Source: Ianthella basta
Taxonomy: Eukaryota > Porifera > Demospongiae > Verongiida > Ianthellidae
NCBI GenBank assembly: GCA_964019415.1
Contig: OZ025871.1
Span: 204,501 to 268,500 of the forward strand
Direction: 5' to 3'
DNA: 64,000 bases
In this document: positions 1 through 10,867 of the stretch, in pieces
Layout of the letters: every line of letters begins with the position of its first letter
Numbering within the stretch: position 1 is the first letter of the stretch
Program-made: the position numbers and the translations under genes
Notes under the pieces: model-generated
The model's database searches: none
What the model was told of the DNA's origin: nothing
Seen by the model: the letters and a program-made list of their open reading frames with translations, nothing else

Positions 1-3000
1 AAAGGTAAACAAGATTAGGCTAGATATGACGAGGTAAGATTAGGCAAGATTTGGCAAGACATAATAAGGTAAAATTAGGCAATATTTGGCAAGATATGAC
101 GAGGTAAGATTAAGCAATATTTGGCAAGATGTGACGCGGAAGATTAAGGAAGATCTGTCAAGATATGACAAGGTAAGATTAAGCAAGATTTGGCAGGATA
201 TGGCAAGGTAAGATTTGGCAAGATATGGCAAGATATGACAAGGTAAGATTTGGCAAGATTAGGCAAAATATGGCTAGGAAAGATTGGGCAAGATTAGGCA
301 AGATATGACAAGGTTAGATTTGGCAAGATTTGGCAAGATATGACAAGGTAAAATTAGGCAAGATTAGGCAAGATATGACGAGGTAAGATTAGGCAAGATT
401 TGGCAAGACATAACAAGGTAAAATTAGGCAAGATTTGGCAAGATATGACGAGGTAAGATTAAGCAAAATTTGGCCAGATATGACGAGGAAGATTAAGGAA
501 GATTTGGCAAGATGTGACAAGGTAAGATCAAGCAGGATTTGGCAAGATATGACAAGGTAAGATTTGGCAAGATTTGGCAAGATATGACAAGGTAAAATTA
601 GGCAAGATTGAGCAAGATATGATAATGTAAGATTGGGCAAGATTAGGCAATATTTGACAAGGTAAGATTTAGCAAGATTTGGCAAGATATATCAAGGTAA
701 AATTAGGCAAGATTCGGCAAGATATGACAATGTAAGATTAAGCAAGATTTGGCAAGATATGACGAGGAAAGATTAAGGAAGATTTGGCCAGATATGACAA
801 GGAAAAATTAAGCAAGATTTGGCAAGATATGACAAGGTAAGATTTGGCAAGATATGACAAGGTAAGATTTGGCAAGATTTGGCAAGATATGACAAGGTAA
901 AATTAGGCAAGATTAAGCAAGATATGACATGTAAGTTTAAGCAAAATTAGGCAAGATATGACAATGTAAGATTAGGCAAGATTTGGCTAGATATGACAAG
1001 ATAAAATTAGGCAAGATTTGGCAAGATATGACAAGGTAAGATTAAACAAGATTTAGCAAGAAATGACGAGGTAAGATTAAGGAAGATTTGGCAAGATATG
1101 ACAAGGTAAGATTAAGCAAGATTAGGCAAGATATGACAAGGTAAGATTTGGCAAGATTTGGCATGATATGACAAGGTAAAATTAGGCAAGATTAGGCAAG
1201 ATATGACAATGTAAGATTAGGCAAGATTAGGCAAGATATGACAAGATAAAATTAGGCAAGATTTGGCAAGATATGACAAGGTAAGATTAGGCAAGATTTG
1301 GTAAAGATATGACAAGGTAAGATTAAGCAAGATTTGGCAAGATATGACAAGGTAAGACTAAGCAAGATTTGGCAAGATTTGACAAGGTAAGATTAAGCAA
1401 GATTAAGCAAGATATGACAAGGCAGGATTAAGCAAGATTAGACAAGATATGACAAGGTAAGATTAGGCAAGATCTGGCAATATATGACAAGGTAAGATTT
1501 GGCATGATATGACAGGGTAAAATTAGGCAAGATTAGGCAAGATATGACAAGGCAGGATTAAGCAAGATTAGACAAGATATGACAAGTTAAGATTAGTCAA
1601 GATCTGGCAATATATGACAATGCAAGATTTGGCATGATATGAGAAGGTAAAGTTAGGCAAGATTAGGCAAGATATGACAATGTAAGATTAGGCAAGATAA
1701 GGCATGATATGACAAGATAAAATTAGGCAAGATTTGGCAAGATATGACATGGTAAGATTAAGGAAGATTTGGCAAGATATGACAATGTAAGATTAAGCAA
1801 GATTTGGCAAGATATGACGAGGTAAGATTAAGCAAGATTTGGCAAGATTTGACAAGGTAAGATTAAGCAAGATTAGGCAAGATATGACAAGGCAGGATTA
1901 AGCAAGATTAGGCAAGATATGACGAGGTAAGATTAGGCAAGATCTGGCAATATATGACAAGGTAAGTTTTGGCAAGATTTGGCAAGATATGACAAGAGAA
2001 AAATAGGCAAGATTAAGCAAGATATGACAATGTAAGATTAGGCAAGATTAGGCAAGATATGACAAGGTAAGATTTGGCAAGATTTGGCAGGATATGACAA
2101 GGTAAAATTATGCGAGATATGGCAAGATATGACAAGGTAAGATTACGCAAGATTTGGCAAGATATGACAAGGTAAGATTAAGCAAGATTTGGCAAGATAT
2201 GACGAGATAAGATTAAGCAAGATTTGGCAAGATATGACAAGGTAAGATTAAACAAGATTTGGCAATCTTTGACGAGTTAAAATTAAGCAAGATTTGGCAA
2301 GATATGACAAGGTAAGATTTGGCAAGATTAGGCAAGATATGACAAGGTAAGATCTGACAAGATATGATGAGGTAAGATTAGGAAGATTAGGCAAGATATT
2401 ACAAGGAAAGATTTGGCAAGATTTGGCGAGATTTGAAAAGGTAAGATCAGGCAAGATATGACAAGGTAAGATTTGGTAAGATTTGGCATGATATGACAAG
2501 GTAAAATTAGGCAAGATTAGGCAAGATATGACAATGTAAGATTAGGCAAGATTAGGCAAGATATGACAAGATAAAATTAGGCAAGATTTGGCAAGATATG
2601 ACAAGGTAAGATTAGGCAAGATTTGGTAAAGATATGACAAGGTAAGATTAAGCAAGATTTGGCAAGATATGACAAGGTAAGACTAAGCAAGATTTGGCAA
2701 GATTTGACAAGGTAAGATTAAGCAAGATTAAGCAAGATATGACAAGGCAGGATTAAGCAAGATTAGGCAAGATATGACAAGGTAAGATTAGGCAAGATCT
2801 GGCAATATATGACAAGGTAAGATTTGGCATGATATGACAGGGTAAAATTAGGCAAGATTAGGCAAGATATGACAAGGCAGGATTAAGCAAGATTAGACAA
2901 GATATGACAAGTTAAGATTAGTCAAGATCTGGCAATATATGACAATGCAAGATTTGGCATGATATGAGAAGGTAAAGTTAGGCAAGATTAGGCAAGATAT

Positions 3001-3810
3001 GACAATGTAAGATTAGGCAAGATAAGGCATGATATGACAAGATAAAATTAGGCAAGATTTGGCAAGATATGACAAGGTAAGATTAAGGAAGATTTGGCAA
3101 GATATGACAATGTAAGATTAAGCAAGATTTGGCAAGATATGACGAGGTAAGATTAAGCAAGATTTGGCAAGATTTGACAAGGTAAGATTAAGCAAGATTA
3201 GGCAAGATATGACAAGGCAGGATTAAGCAAGATTAGGCAAGATATGACGAGGTAAGATTAGGCAAGATCTGGCAATATATGACAAGGTAAGTTTTGGCAA
3301 GATTTGGCAAGATATGACAAGAGAAAAATAGGCAAGATTAAGCAAGATATGACAATGTAAGATTAGGCAAGATTAGGCAAGATATGACAAGGTAAGATTT
3401 GGCAAGATTTGGCAGGATATGACAAGGTAAAATTATGCAAGATATGGCAAGATATGACAAGGTAAGATTACGCAAGATTTGGCAAGATATGACAAGGTAA
3501 GATTAAGCAAGATTTGGCAAGATATGACGAGATAAGATTAAGCAAGATTTGGCAAGATATGACAAGGTAAGATTAAACAAGATTTGGCAATCTTTGACGA
3601 GTTAAAATTAAGCAAGATTTGGCAAGATATGACAAGGTAAGATTTGGCAAGATTAGGCAAGATATGACAAGGTAAGATCTGACAAGATATGATGAGGTAA
3701 GATTAGGAAGATTAGGCAAGATATTACAAGGAAAGATTTGGCAAGATTTGGCGAGATTTGAAAAGGTAAGATCAGGCAAGATATGACAAGGTAAGATTTG
3801 GTAAGATTTG
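1..3810. repeat. 25-bp satellite array (GGCAAGAT family)
   Basis: The whole stretch is a degenerate tandem array of a ~25-bp unit, GATTTGGCAAGATATGACAA followed by GGTAA, i.e. two related 10-mers plus a 5-mer. Variants such as GATTAGGCAA and GATTAAGCAA are interspersed. Reading frames through it are artefacts of the period and encode only Leu/Ser/Pro-rich repeats. No gene is visible. The array ends at 3810 directly against a TTAGGG tract. Confidence 0.97.
1161..3810. repeat. 1325-bp higher-order tandem duplication inside the satellite
   Basis: Landmark variants recur at a constant 1325-bp offset, for example ATATGACAATG at 1201 and 2526, and GCAATCTTTGACGAG ending at 2280 and 3605. Copy a is about 1161-2485 and copy b about 2486-3810. 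Few differences separate them, so this is a young segmental duplication within an older array. Identity stops exactly where the telomere-like tract begins. Confidence 0.9.
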
Positions 3811-3829
3811 GTTAGGGTTAGGGTTAGGG
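3811..3829 (+). repeat. Interstitial telomere tract (TTAGGG)3, joint
   Basis: Three GTTAGGG-type repeats, G-rich on the + strand, lie between the satellite and the first GGCC element. The final GG is shared with the element end GGCCAT, so the target reads TTAG|GG. Confidence 0.95.
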
Positions 3830-4353
3830 CCATCGTTAGTGGCCCATTTTGGGCCACCGGAGGTCGTTTTGGGCCACCGTTTTGTCGAAATGGGCCACTC
3901 CGCTGCAATTTTGGGCCACTGGGCGGATTTTCGGGCCACCCTAGACAATTTTGGGTCACTTTGGCCCATTTCAAAATGTGCCACTTTTGAGATTCTGGGC
4001 CACCAAAATGTGCCACTTTCTATTTTTTGGGCCACCTTTCATTCCACTTTTGGGCCACTCTTCCTGTCAAAATGGGTCACCACTGCGGATATTCTGGGCC
4101 TCTGAGGTCCGTGGGCTCTGGGCCACATTTTGGTTATGGTGCGTTTGATACTTTTGCTCTTAACGGGCTGCCAAATTCGCCCCTATCCCTTTTTCGGTAG
4201 CTAGGACTGCTTTGTTGCTTTGGGTTTTGTTTTGCAGTGAGCGGCCACGCACCTTTGTGCAGTTCACCGTGGGACTCTTGGGGATTTTGCTGAATGTGGT
4301 TTTGTCCATGCCTTACCATTGCTTGTAGAAGTGAGTCCTCTTTAGTGAAATTG

Positions 4354-5283
4354 CGCTTGTGGGACATGTCCAGTCTGTTTACATAAAGTGAACTTTGAGC
4401 TATTCACACCTTGAGGTGTGAAATTCCTGTGTTGCCATGACTACGCCCTCTCTGCATGTGATGTGCGCGGGATTCGAGAGCATTCCGAAATCGAACGTCA
4501 TATCCGGCGGCTGCAAGAAACAAAATTTAAGAGGCCAAGAAGACGTTTTGGTAAAAGGGAAACAGAGCTGATGTCTTCGTTGTTCTCAAACTTTGAAGGG
4601 ATTGACGTTTCAAGGCTTTATACAAAGGAATCTCGCACTTCGAACTCGGCGAACGTTGTATGACGTCATATGCTTGCTTCCGTTTTGTACTCCATATATG
4701 GTTTGTCACGAGAACGCCATGTGATGCGCTTAGAAAAGAGGCTTTCCCGCCATTGCTTTTACAAATCGCCGTTGTCGAAATCGCTGAGACAATTTCTTGG
4801 GCAGATAAAGATTGAAATGGTTAGTCAAGTGAGTTTTCTAACTTTTCCATGAGGGATTATGCTTTGCACCTTTCCTATCTAGAGTTAGACGACCCGACCT
4901 TTTTTAGATGAACGAGTAGTCATGGTTTTCTTGCTATAAGTTCTCAGGAGATTGGTTGATCAACTAATCCCTCATACAAAAGTTAGATAGTACTGTTGCG
5001 CACCCATTGATGCCATTCTCTGCCCGCTGCGCCCTTCCATTGATTTTGACATCGCCATTTACTGCTATTTTGGTGGCTTCGCAATTGTCGCTATAACTCG
5101 ATATAACAAAGAATTATAAACAACTCTTATGCAGGGAGTTATAGAAGAGTTGTTTGTCTTCGCGTTCGTACTTGTCCTGCTCTGATTCAGCTAAGCCTGT
5201 AAAAAATATAAGCTAAAATACGAAGGGCAAAATCGGCCGCACGGAAGCCACATTGTTTACATAATGGACATGTCCCACATGCG
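4354..5283. mobile_element. 930-bp non-autonomous transposon (CGCNTGTGGGACATG family)
   Basis: The left end CGCTTGTGGGACATGTCCA and the right end (reverse) CGCATGTGGGACATGTCCA form near-perfect TIRs, followed on both sides by a TGTTTACA motif. TG is duplicated at 4352-4353 and 5284-5285. GGCC copy 3 keeps the unoccupied site at 35171-35175. TIR, TSD and subterminal motif match the 7.9-kb transposon at 21774-29698, so its transposase is the likely mobiliser. The interior shows no recognisable coding region. Confidence 0.93.
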
Positions 5284-5385
5284 TGACATGTACATTTGCT
5301 CTTTTTCCCATTGTTCCAGGTGGTATCCAAGTAAGGAACCTTGGCCGCAACTTTGTGTCGCATGCCTAAGCACATAATGCACATA

Positions 5386-5402
5386 TTAGGGTTAGGGTTA
5401 GG
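5386..5402 (+). repeat. TTAGGG tract internal to GGCC element copy 1
   Basis: TTAGGGTTAGGGTTAGG lies inside the element, not at a joint. The same position is occupied in copies 2 (17176-17192, inverted) and 3 (35274-35290), so the tract belongs to the element. Confidence 0.9.
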
Positions 5403-5899
5403 ATGGGAAAATGATGACCCAAACCAAAATGCTATAGAGTAGTCTATCACAATATCTGTTGTAAACACAGCATCAATATATACACTCCTGTAATTGCATG
5501 TATTTCCAAGAATCTTCATTTTTTTAGTGTTTCAGTAGTCCAGAAGCGAACTTTTCTAGCAAATTTTAGAATTCTATGTCAAACATGTAAAGTTTATTTC
5601 CCAGGATTGAAAAAAAAAATTGGGCCCAAAATAGGCCAAAGTGGCCCAGTGGCCCATTTTTTCCTGAAAGCAGTAGAAAAAATATTTTTGTGGAATGGAT
5701 ACCTACTACCTTCCTAGTTACTATTTCTGTGAGTGAAAAAATCCCTAGTTCAAAAAGGAAAGAATGGGCCACTTTGGGAGTGGCCCAAAAGGCGGCCCAT
5801 TTTTGGAAACCCTGCAATTTTATTCAAAATGGTAAATCTGCATCAGACATGTTGTTAGGAATCCCCTGGGGTAAAAAAGGAAAATGGGCCAGTTTGGCC

Positions 5900-6610
5900 T
5901 AAAAGCAATGGGCCAAAGTGGCCCATGTTCTGTTTTTACCCCAAGGGCCTCCCAACATCATGTCTGATGCAGATTTACCATTTGGGGTTAAATTGCAGGG
6001 TTTCCAAAAATGGGCCACCCTTTTGGGCCAAAGTGGCCCATTTTCCTTTTTTACCCCAAGGGTCTCCCAACAACATGTCTGATGCAGATTTACCATTCGG
6101 GGTTAAATTGCAGGGTTTCCAAAAATGAACCACCCTTTTGGGCCAAAGTGGCCCATTTTCCTTTTTTACCCCAAGGGCCTCCCAACATCATGTCTGATGC
6201 AGAATTACCATTTGGGGTTAAATTGCAGGGTTTCCAAAAATGGGCCACCCTTTTGGGCCAAAGTGGCCCATTTTCCTTTTTTACCCCAAGGGTCTCCCAA
6301 CAACATGTCTGATGCAGATTTACCATTCGGGGTTAAATTGCAGGGTTTCCAAAAATGGGCCACCCTTTTGGGCCAAAGTGGCCCATTTTCCTTTTTTACC
6401 CCAAGGGCCTCCCAACATCATGTCTGATGCAGAATTACCATTTGGGGTTAAATTGCAGGGCTTCCAAGAAAGGGCCACCCTTTTGGGCCAAAGTGGCCCA
6501 TTTTCCTTTTTTACCCCAAGGGTCTCCCAACAACATGTCTGATGCAGATTTACCATTTGGGGTTAAATTGCAGGGTTTCCAAAAAAGGGCCACCCTTTTG
6601 GGCCACTTTG
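5900..6610 (+). repeat. 115-bp tandem array, GGCC copy 1
   Basis: About six head-to-tail monomers of ~115 bp. Each contains the near-palindrome TGGGCCAAAGTGGCCCA, a poly-T/ACCCCAAGG block and ACATGTCTGATGCAGA. Reading frames of ~100 aa repeat with the period and are not genes. Confidence 0.95.
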
Positions 6611-7284
6611 GCCCAAAAAATGGCACATTTTTTAAATACCCTGATTTCTACCCAAAACGGTAAAAATGCATCAGATGTGATATCGGGACAACCCTGGAGC
6701 AAAAATAAAAAATGGGCCACAGTGGCCCAAAAAGAGACAAAATTCTTTAATAATAACCCAGGACTTGTCAAAACACTTGCAAAGCATCAAGGAACCAGTC
6801 TGGATGCGTTTGGTAAAAGAAAAAAATGGGCCACTTTTGGACAAAATTTAACCCCAAAATTTTAAATCTGTCTGAAAAGTGTAAAAGTGTATTGAAATAG
6901 CACTTCTGAACACTTTTTGAATGGTGGCCCATTTTTGAGAAAATTTTGCCCCACAAGAAAAATACTGCGCGAAATTGCAATTTTTTTTACAGGGAACATC
7001 AACTTACCTTGACGAAGCAATTCCCAAAAGATGGGGATTCCTAGTCCAAAGCGGACAAAATGGGCCGTTGCGGCCCAAAATTCCACCAGCGAGTGGCCCA
7101 AAATTTTTATTGCTGATAAGCATCAGATGCGAGCTTAGGATCATTTTGAGAGGGGTCAAAAAATTTTGGAAACCCCAAACCCCAACCCCGCGCAGAAAAT
7201 TTTTTTGCCAAAATGTTCAGGTCGCCGTCCCGAGTCTAGATTCCAAAACCCCAATAACCCCAAAACCAGGGTCACTCCATGGCC

Positions 7285-7294
7285 AGGGTTAGGG
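7285..7294 (+). repeat. TTAGGG joint, GGCC copy 1 / family B element
   Basis: AGGGTTAGGG follows the element end ATGGCC. It lies only ~24 bp beyond the donor of exon B of the family B recombinase, i.e. inside a broken intron. Confidence 0.88.
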
Positions 7295-7318
7295 AGTGAA
7301 ACGTTGACAGTTACTCAC

Positions 7319-8024
7319 CATTCAATCCACTTGTTCTTTGCCTCCAGAGCTTGCCAGCTCTGCTGAGCTGTCGAATGCGCAGTTTGCTTGCGGAACTTTT
7401 CCCGCAGCCTGGCCAGAGTGATGTAAAGTTCCTCCTGCTTGTAGTTCTTAATGTGATCTTTGCAGTAGAGGTAGCGTAGGCCGTATTGGAGGTGGTCCAC
7501 GTACTAGGCTATGGTGCTGCCTAGTATCCCTTTCTTCATTAGAGACTGGACAAACTGTTGGATCATCTCTTCACTCCTCAGACAGTCTAGTGTTGGTGTC
7601 TTGCCCAGGGTGTCTTTAACATAGGCCAGGAACACTGGAGGTGGACAGGCAGATGGGCATCAGTGAGCACCCACCCTAAGTTCTATCTGACAGTCATGAT
7701 TCCCATTACAACAACTCCACGGCAAGGCATTGTTAATTAAGAGTCAAGTATAATTACTGACAAATGAAAATCATTGCAGCCACACCCTCTCCCCATATGG
7801 AGGTGACTCACACAGAATGTGGAGGGAGACCTTGTTCCATGTCACGAGACTGATGGCATCGCCCTCCCTCCGCAGACTGACAGGATCCACGTAGAAGCTT
7901 CTCATCTGCTCCATCCGACTCTCTAGGGCCGGGTACTGATGGACGTTCAGGTAGTTCCTTGCCCGTCCCCCCTTGTCTCGCCGCGGCATCTTAGGTGCTG
8001 GCTCATAGTCGTCGTCATCACTGT
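7319..8024 (-). pseudogene. Family B tyrosine recombinase, exons A and B (N-terminal core-binding part)
   Basis: Exon A (8024-7812) follows a pyrimidine-rich acceptor and encodes an acidic SSDSDDDDYE start, then KGGRARNYLNVH and FYVDPVSLRR. These match family A exon A. Exon B (7634-7319) encodes LAYVKD, LRYLY and SWQALEAKNKW and ends at a GTGAGT donor. Splice phases equal those of family A. One in-frame stop (TAG, about codon 45 of exon B) lies before YVDHLQYGLRYLY, so this copy is probably dead, although the other exons are open. The role would be the helical N-terminal DNA-binding half of an integrase-type recombinase. Confidence 0.82.
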
Positions 8025-8052
8025 CTGAGGAGGGGCAGGGGGGAGAGGGCGA

Positions 8053-8800
8053 GTGTGTTGGTGGGCTAACTGGATCCAGTCTCGGTGGGTTAACTGGGTC
8101 CTGTCTTGCTGGGCTAACTGGATCCAGTCTCGGTGGGTTAACTGGGTCCTGTGTTGGTGGGCTAACTGGATCCTGTCTTGGTGGGTTAACTGGATCCTGT
8201 CTTGGTGGGATAGCTGGATCCAGTCTTGGTGGGTTAACTGGATCCTGTGTTGGTGGGCTAGCTGGATCCAGTCTCTGCGGGTTAACTGGATCCTGTGTTG
8301 GTGGGCTAGCTGGATCCAGTCTTTGCGGGTTAACTGGATCCTGTGTTGGTGGGATAGCTGGATCCTGCCTTGGTGGGCCAACTGGATCCTGTCTTAGTGG
8401 GCTGTCTGGATCCTGTCTGATTGGGTTAACTGGATCCTGTGTTAGTGGGATAGCTGGATCCAGTCTTGGTGGGTTAACTGGATCCTGTCTTGGTGGGCTA
8501 TCTGGATCCTGTCTTATTGTGTTAACTGGATCCTGTGTTGGTGGGCCAACTGGATCCTGTCTTGGTGGGATAGCTGGCTCCAGTGTTGGTGGGTTAACTG
8601 GATCCAGTGTTGGTGGGTTAACTGGATCCCGTCTTGGTGGGCTATCCGGTTCCTGTCTTGGTGGGACAGCTGGATCCTGTGTTGGTGGGCTATCCGGCTC
8701 CTGTCTTGGTGGGACAGCTGGATCCTGTGTTGGTGGGTTAGCTGGATCCTGTCCTGGTGGGATAACTGGCTCCGGTGTTGGTAGGATGGCAGTAGAGGCA
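8053..8800 (-). repeat. 24-bp coding-type minisatellite (repeat exon of family B gene)
   Basis: About 30 copies of a 24-bp unit related to GTTAACTGGATCCTGTCTTG. On the minus strand one frame gives an 8-aa repeat like THQDRIQL. It occupies the place of the 27-bp PPTETGTEH repeat in family A exon 2, so it is probably the equivalent repeat exon. I could not fix its splice sites. Confidence 0.8.
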
Positions 8801-9011
8801 ACACCTATTAGATGGATAGCAGTTTTGTAGTGAGTACCGCCGGCATGTGAATGATTGGTAGTGCAGTTGTCATGCCACCAACACTAGATCCAGTTAACCC
8901 AGTCAGCAAGCTGTCAAGAACTTTGTGAGGCATGGTTGGATTACCATTTACCTTTGGAGTGTTCTGCTGAGCTTTCTTCTGCATCCTTGCTCTGCTGTCT
9001 GCCAGGAGGAC

Positions 9012-9093
9012 CTCCCTGTGCCCTGGTGGCTAAAGCAAAAGCAGCCCTCAACACCAGCTGCATCATTTCCTCTGGAGACTGGGCGTTGGACAT
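9012..9093 (-). pseudogene. Family B recombinase exon 1 (start exon)
   Basis: ATG at 9093 opens MSNAQSPEEMMQLVLRAAFA followed by LATRAQG. It aligns with family A exon 1 (MAGEEDLFWKLLWKSAFALA) around the shared AAFALA/SAFALA block. A GGGAG|GTCCTC donor at the equivalent place is weak. Its position upstream of the 24-bp repeat exon supports the call. Confidence 0.6.
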
Positions 9094-9396
9094 GGTTGCC
9101 TTTGTCCTGGGTCTTAGACATGGATGTAGCACCTCCACTTGCAGCCCCTTTTATAGCTGGGCCCTTGCCCCTCCCACAAGATGGCCCCTGCATGCCATGC
9201 TAGCCTTTGATGTCTGTGCCTGCAAGTGTGTGCCCTATCCACAGGCACCATATAAGGTTAGGGAAAGTGTCAACATATAGGTAGGGTGGTAATCACTCGA
9301 AGGTGTGTAATCTGTGTGTAAATGGATTGTGGGGGCGGTGTTGGTGGCAATATTATGTGCATATGTTGGAACCGACTAATCCACTCGTGTGACACA

Positions 9397-9397
<1 letters not shown>

Positions 9398-9456
<59 letters not shown>

Positions 9457-9488
9457 CACACGCACGCACACACACGTCCCTTCAATGG

Positions 9489-9550
<62 letters not shown>
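9398..9550. repeat. (CA)n and (TG)n microsatellites before hammerhead 1
   Basis: (CA)~40 with a few CG steps is followed after a 20-bp spacer by (TG)~30, an inverted dinucleotide pair that directly abuts the ribozyme at 9552. Confidence 0.98.
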
Positions 9551-9551
<1 letters not shown>

Positions 9552-9626
9552 CAGGGTACACTGCACTGATGAGACCCAAACAGGTCGAAACTATGGCATA
9601 CTCATGCCATAGTCTGCAGTTCCCTG
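9552..9626 (+). ncRNA. Hammerhead ribozyme, type I
   Basis: The core is CTGATGA at 9566-9572, stem II GACC/GGTC, then GAAA. A perfect 9-bp stem III (CTATGGCAT/ATGCCATAG) follows, then GTC with predicted cleavage after 9614. Stem I is ACTGCA/TGCAGT, extended across an internal loop by CAGGG/CCCTG. Every invariant core base is present and stem I is open, which makes it type I. In animals such motifs occur in small retrozyme-like repeats that produce circular RNA. Confidence 0.92.
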
Positions 9627-9678
9627 CAATTGATGCCATATTTGAGCTTGGCGATTGTGCTTGTGCTTGTCTGATGCA

Positions 9679-9815
<137 letters not shown>

Positions 9816-9984
9816 GTGTGTGCATGTCTCAGCGGTCTCTGTTCTCCTCATGCAGGATGCAAGATGTTCACCGAAGACCGTAGCCGTACACAATTGACAC
9901 TGAGATGGGCCCTGAAGAGGCTCACCTTAATCCTCCCCAAGGGAGTGATAAGGTGGCGGGTGTGCGTTCACCGCGCAAGATGCA

Positions 9985-10465
9985 TGCATCCAAGACATGC
10001 ATCCATCATGCATGGAGTGATCCCTCTGGGCATGTGGGATGCATGTGTCATGACATTGCACATGAGCCCATGTGTCCTCATGCATCATGCACATGGATCA
10101 TGCCATGCACGTAGGGACATATTGGGGGTATATAGATGTAGATACAGATGGGTGACGATCCCCTAAAACTCACCACCCCCTCACTCCTCGTGCATCCATC
10201 ATGCATGGAGTGATCCCTCTGGGCATGTGGGATGCATGTGTCATGACATTGCACATGAGCCCATGTGTCCTCATGCATCATGCCCATGGATCATGCCATG
10301 CACGTAGGGACATATTGGGTATATAGATGTAGATACAGATGGGTGACAATCCCCTAAAACTCACCACCCCCTCACTCCTCATGCACCCATCATGCACAAA
10401 TGGATCCCTCTGGGCATGTGGGATGCATGTGTCATGACGTTGCACATGACCCATGCGTCATTGGG
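9985..10465. repeat. ~190-bp tandem repeat, CATG-rich
   Basis: Two full copies and one partial copy contain TCCCTCTGGGCATGTGGGAT, a GATGCATGTGTCATGAC block and, between copies, a TATAGATGTAGATACAGATG block. Related inverted or diverged pieces recur at 10965-11090, 11640-11740, 11830-12125 and 40076-40500. Confidence 0.85.
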
Positions 10466-10527
10466 CGTAAATGGGCTGCAAATCTGCAGTTGAGGCTTGT
10501 GGGCGGGGCTAAGGTTAGGGACCTCTA

Positions 10528-10864
10528 TAATTCGGCCGGGGATGGCGGCAGGTTGGAGTTTTTGAAATATGCGCTGGAGCACGCAATGTCAAGTGTACCA
10601 TACAAATTTTGCCTATTCAGATCCGACTTTGCCTGTACACTTTTGAAGGCCAAAAATGCACCCTTACGCACATGAAGATAGGGGCTGCTACAAGCAGAAC
10701 CTGGAGCAGTCCATCTTCCCATACATAAGGGTGCATTTTTGGCCTTCAAAAGTGTACAAGCAAAGGCGGATCTGAATAGGCCAAATTTGCATGGTACACT
10801 TGACATTGCGTGCTCCAGCGCATATTTCAAAAAATCCAACCTGCCGCAATCCCCGGCCAAATTA
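10528..10864. mobile_element. 337-bp foldback/MITE
   Basis: Two arms of ~145 bp are inverted around a ~45-bp loop. The ends are TAAT(T)(C/T)GGCCGGGGAT and the possible target duplication is CTA (10525-10527, 10865-10867). It is non-coding. A diverged relative of the loop and right arm lies at 37909-38130. Confidence 0.8.
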
Positions 10865-10867
10865 CTA

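Larger units (their letters stand above)
3828..7284 (+). mobile_element. GGCC-rich non-coding TIR element, copy 1
   Basis: The ends are GGCCATCGTTAGTGG on the left and CACTCCATGGCC on the right. As inverted repeats they share GGCCAT and, after a small gap, AGTG.CC. The flanks are TTAG on the left and AGGGTTAGGG on the right, so removing the element plus one AG rebuilds TTAGGGTTAGGG. The inside has hundreds of TGGGCC/GGCCCA words, an internal TTAGGG tract and a 115-bp tandem array; no credible gene. Without the nested 930-bp transposon it is about 2.5 kb. It is probably a non-autonomous DNA transposon; the superfamily is not assignable from the ends alone. Confidence 0.8.

Noticed and set aside
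5900-6660. ~100-aa frames in the GGCC element
   Set aside because: They repeat with the 115-bp period on both strands and carry no domain.
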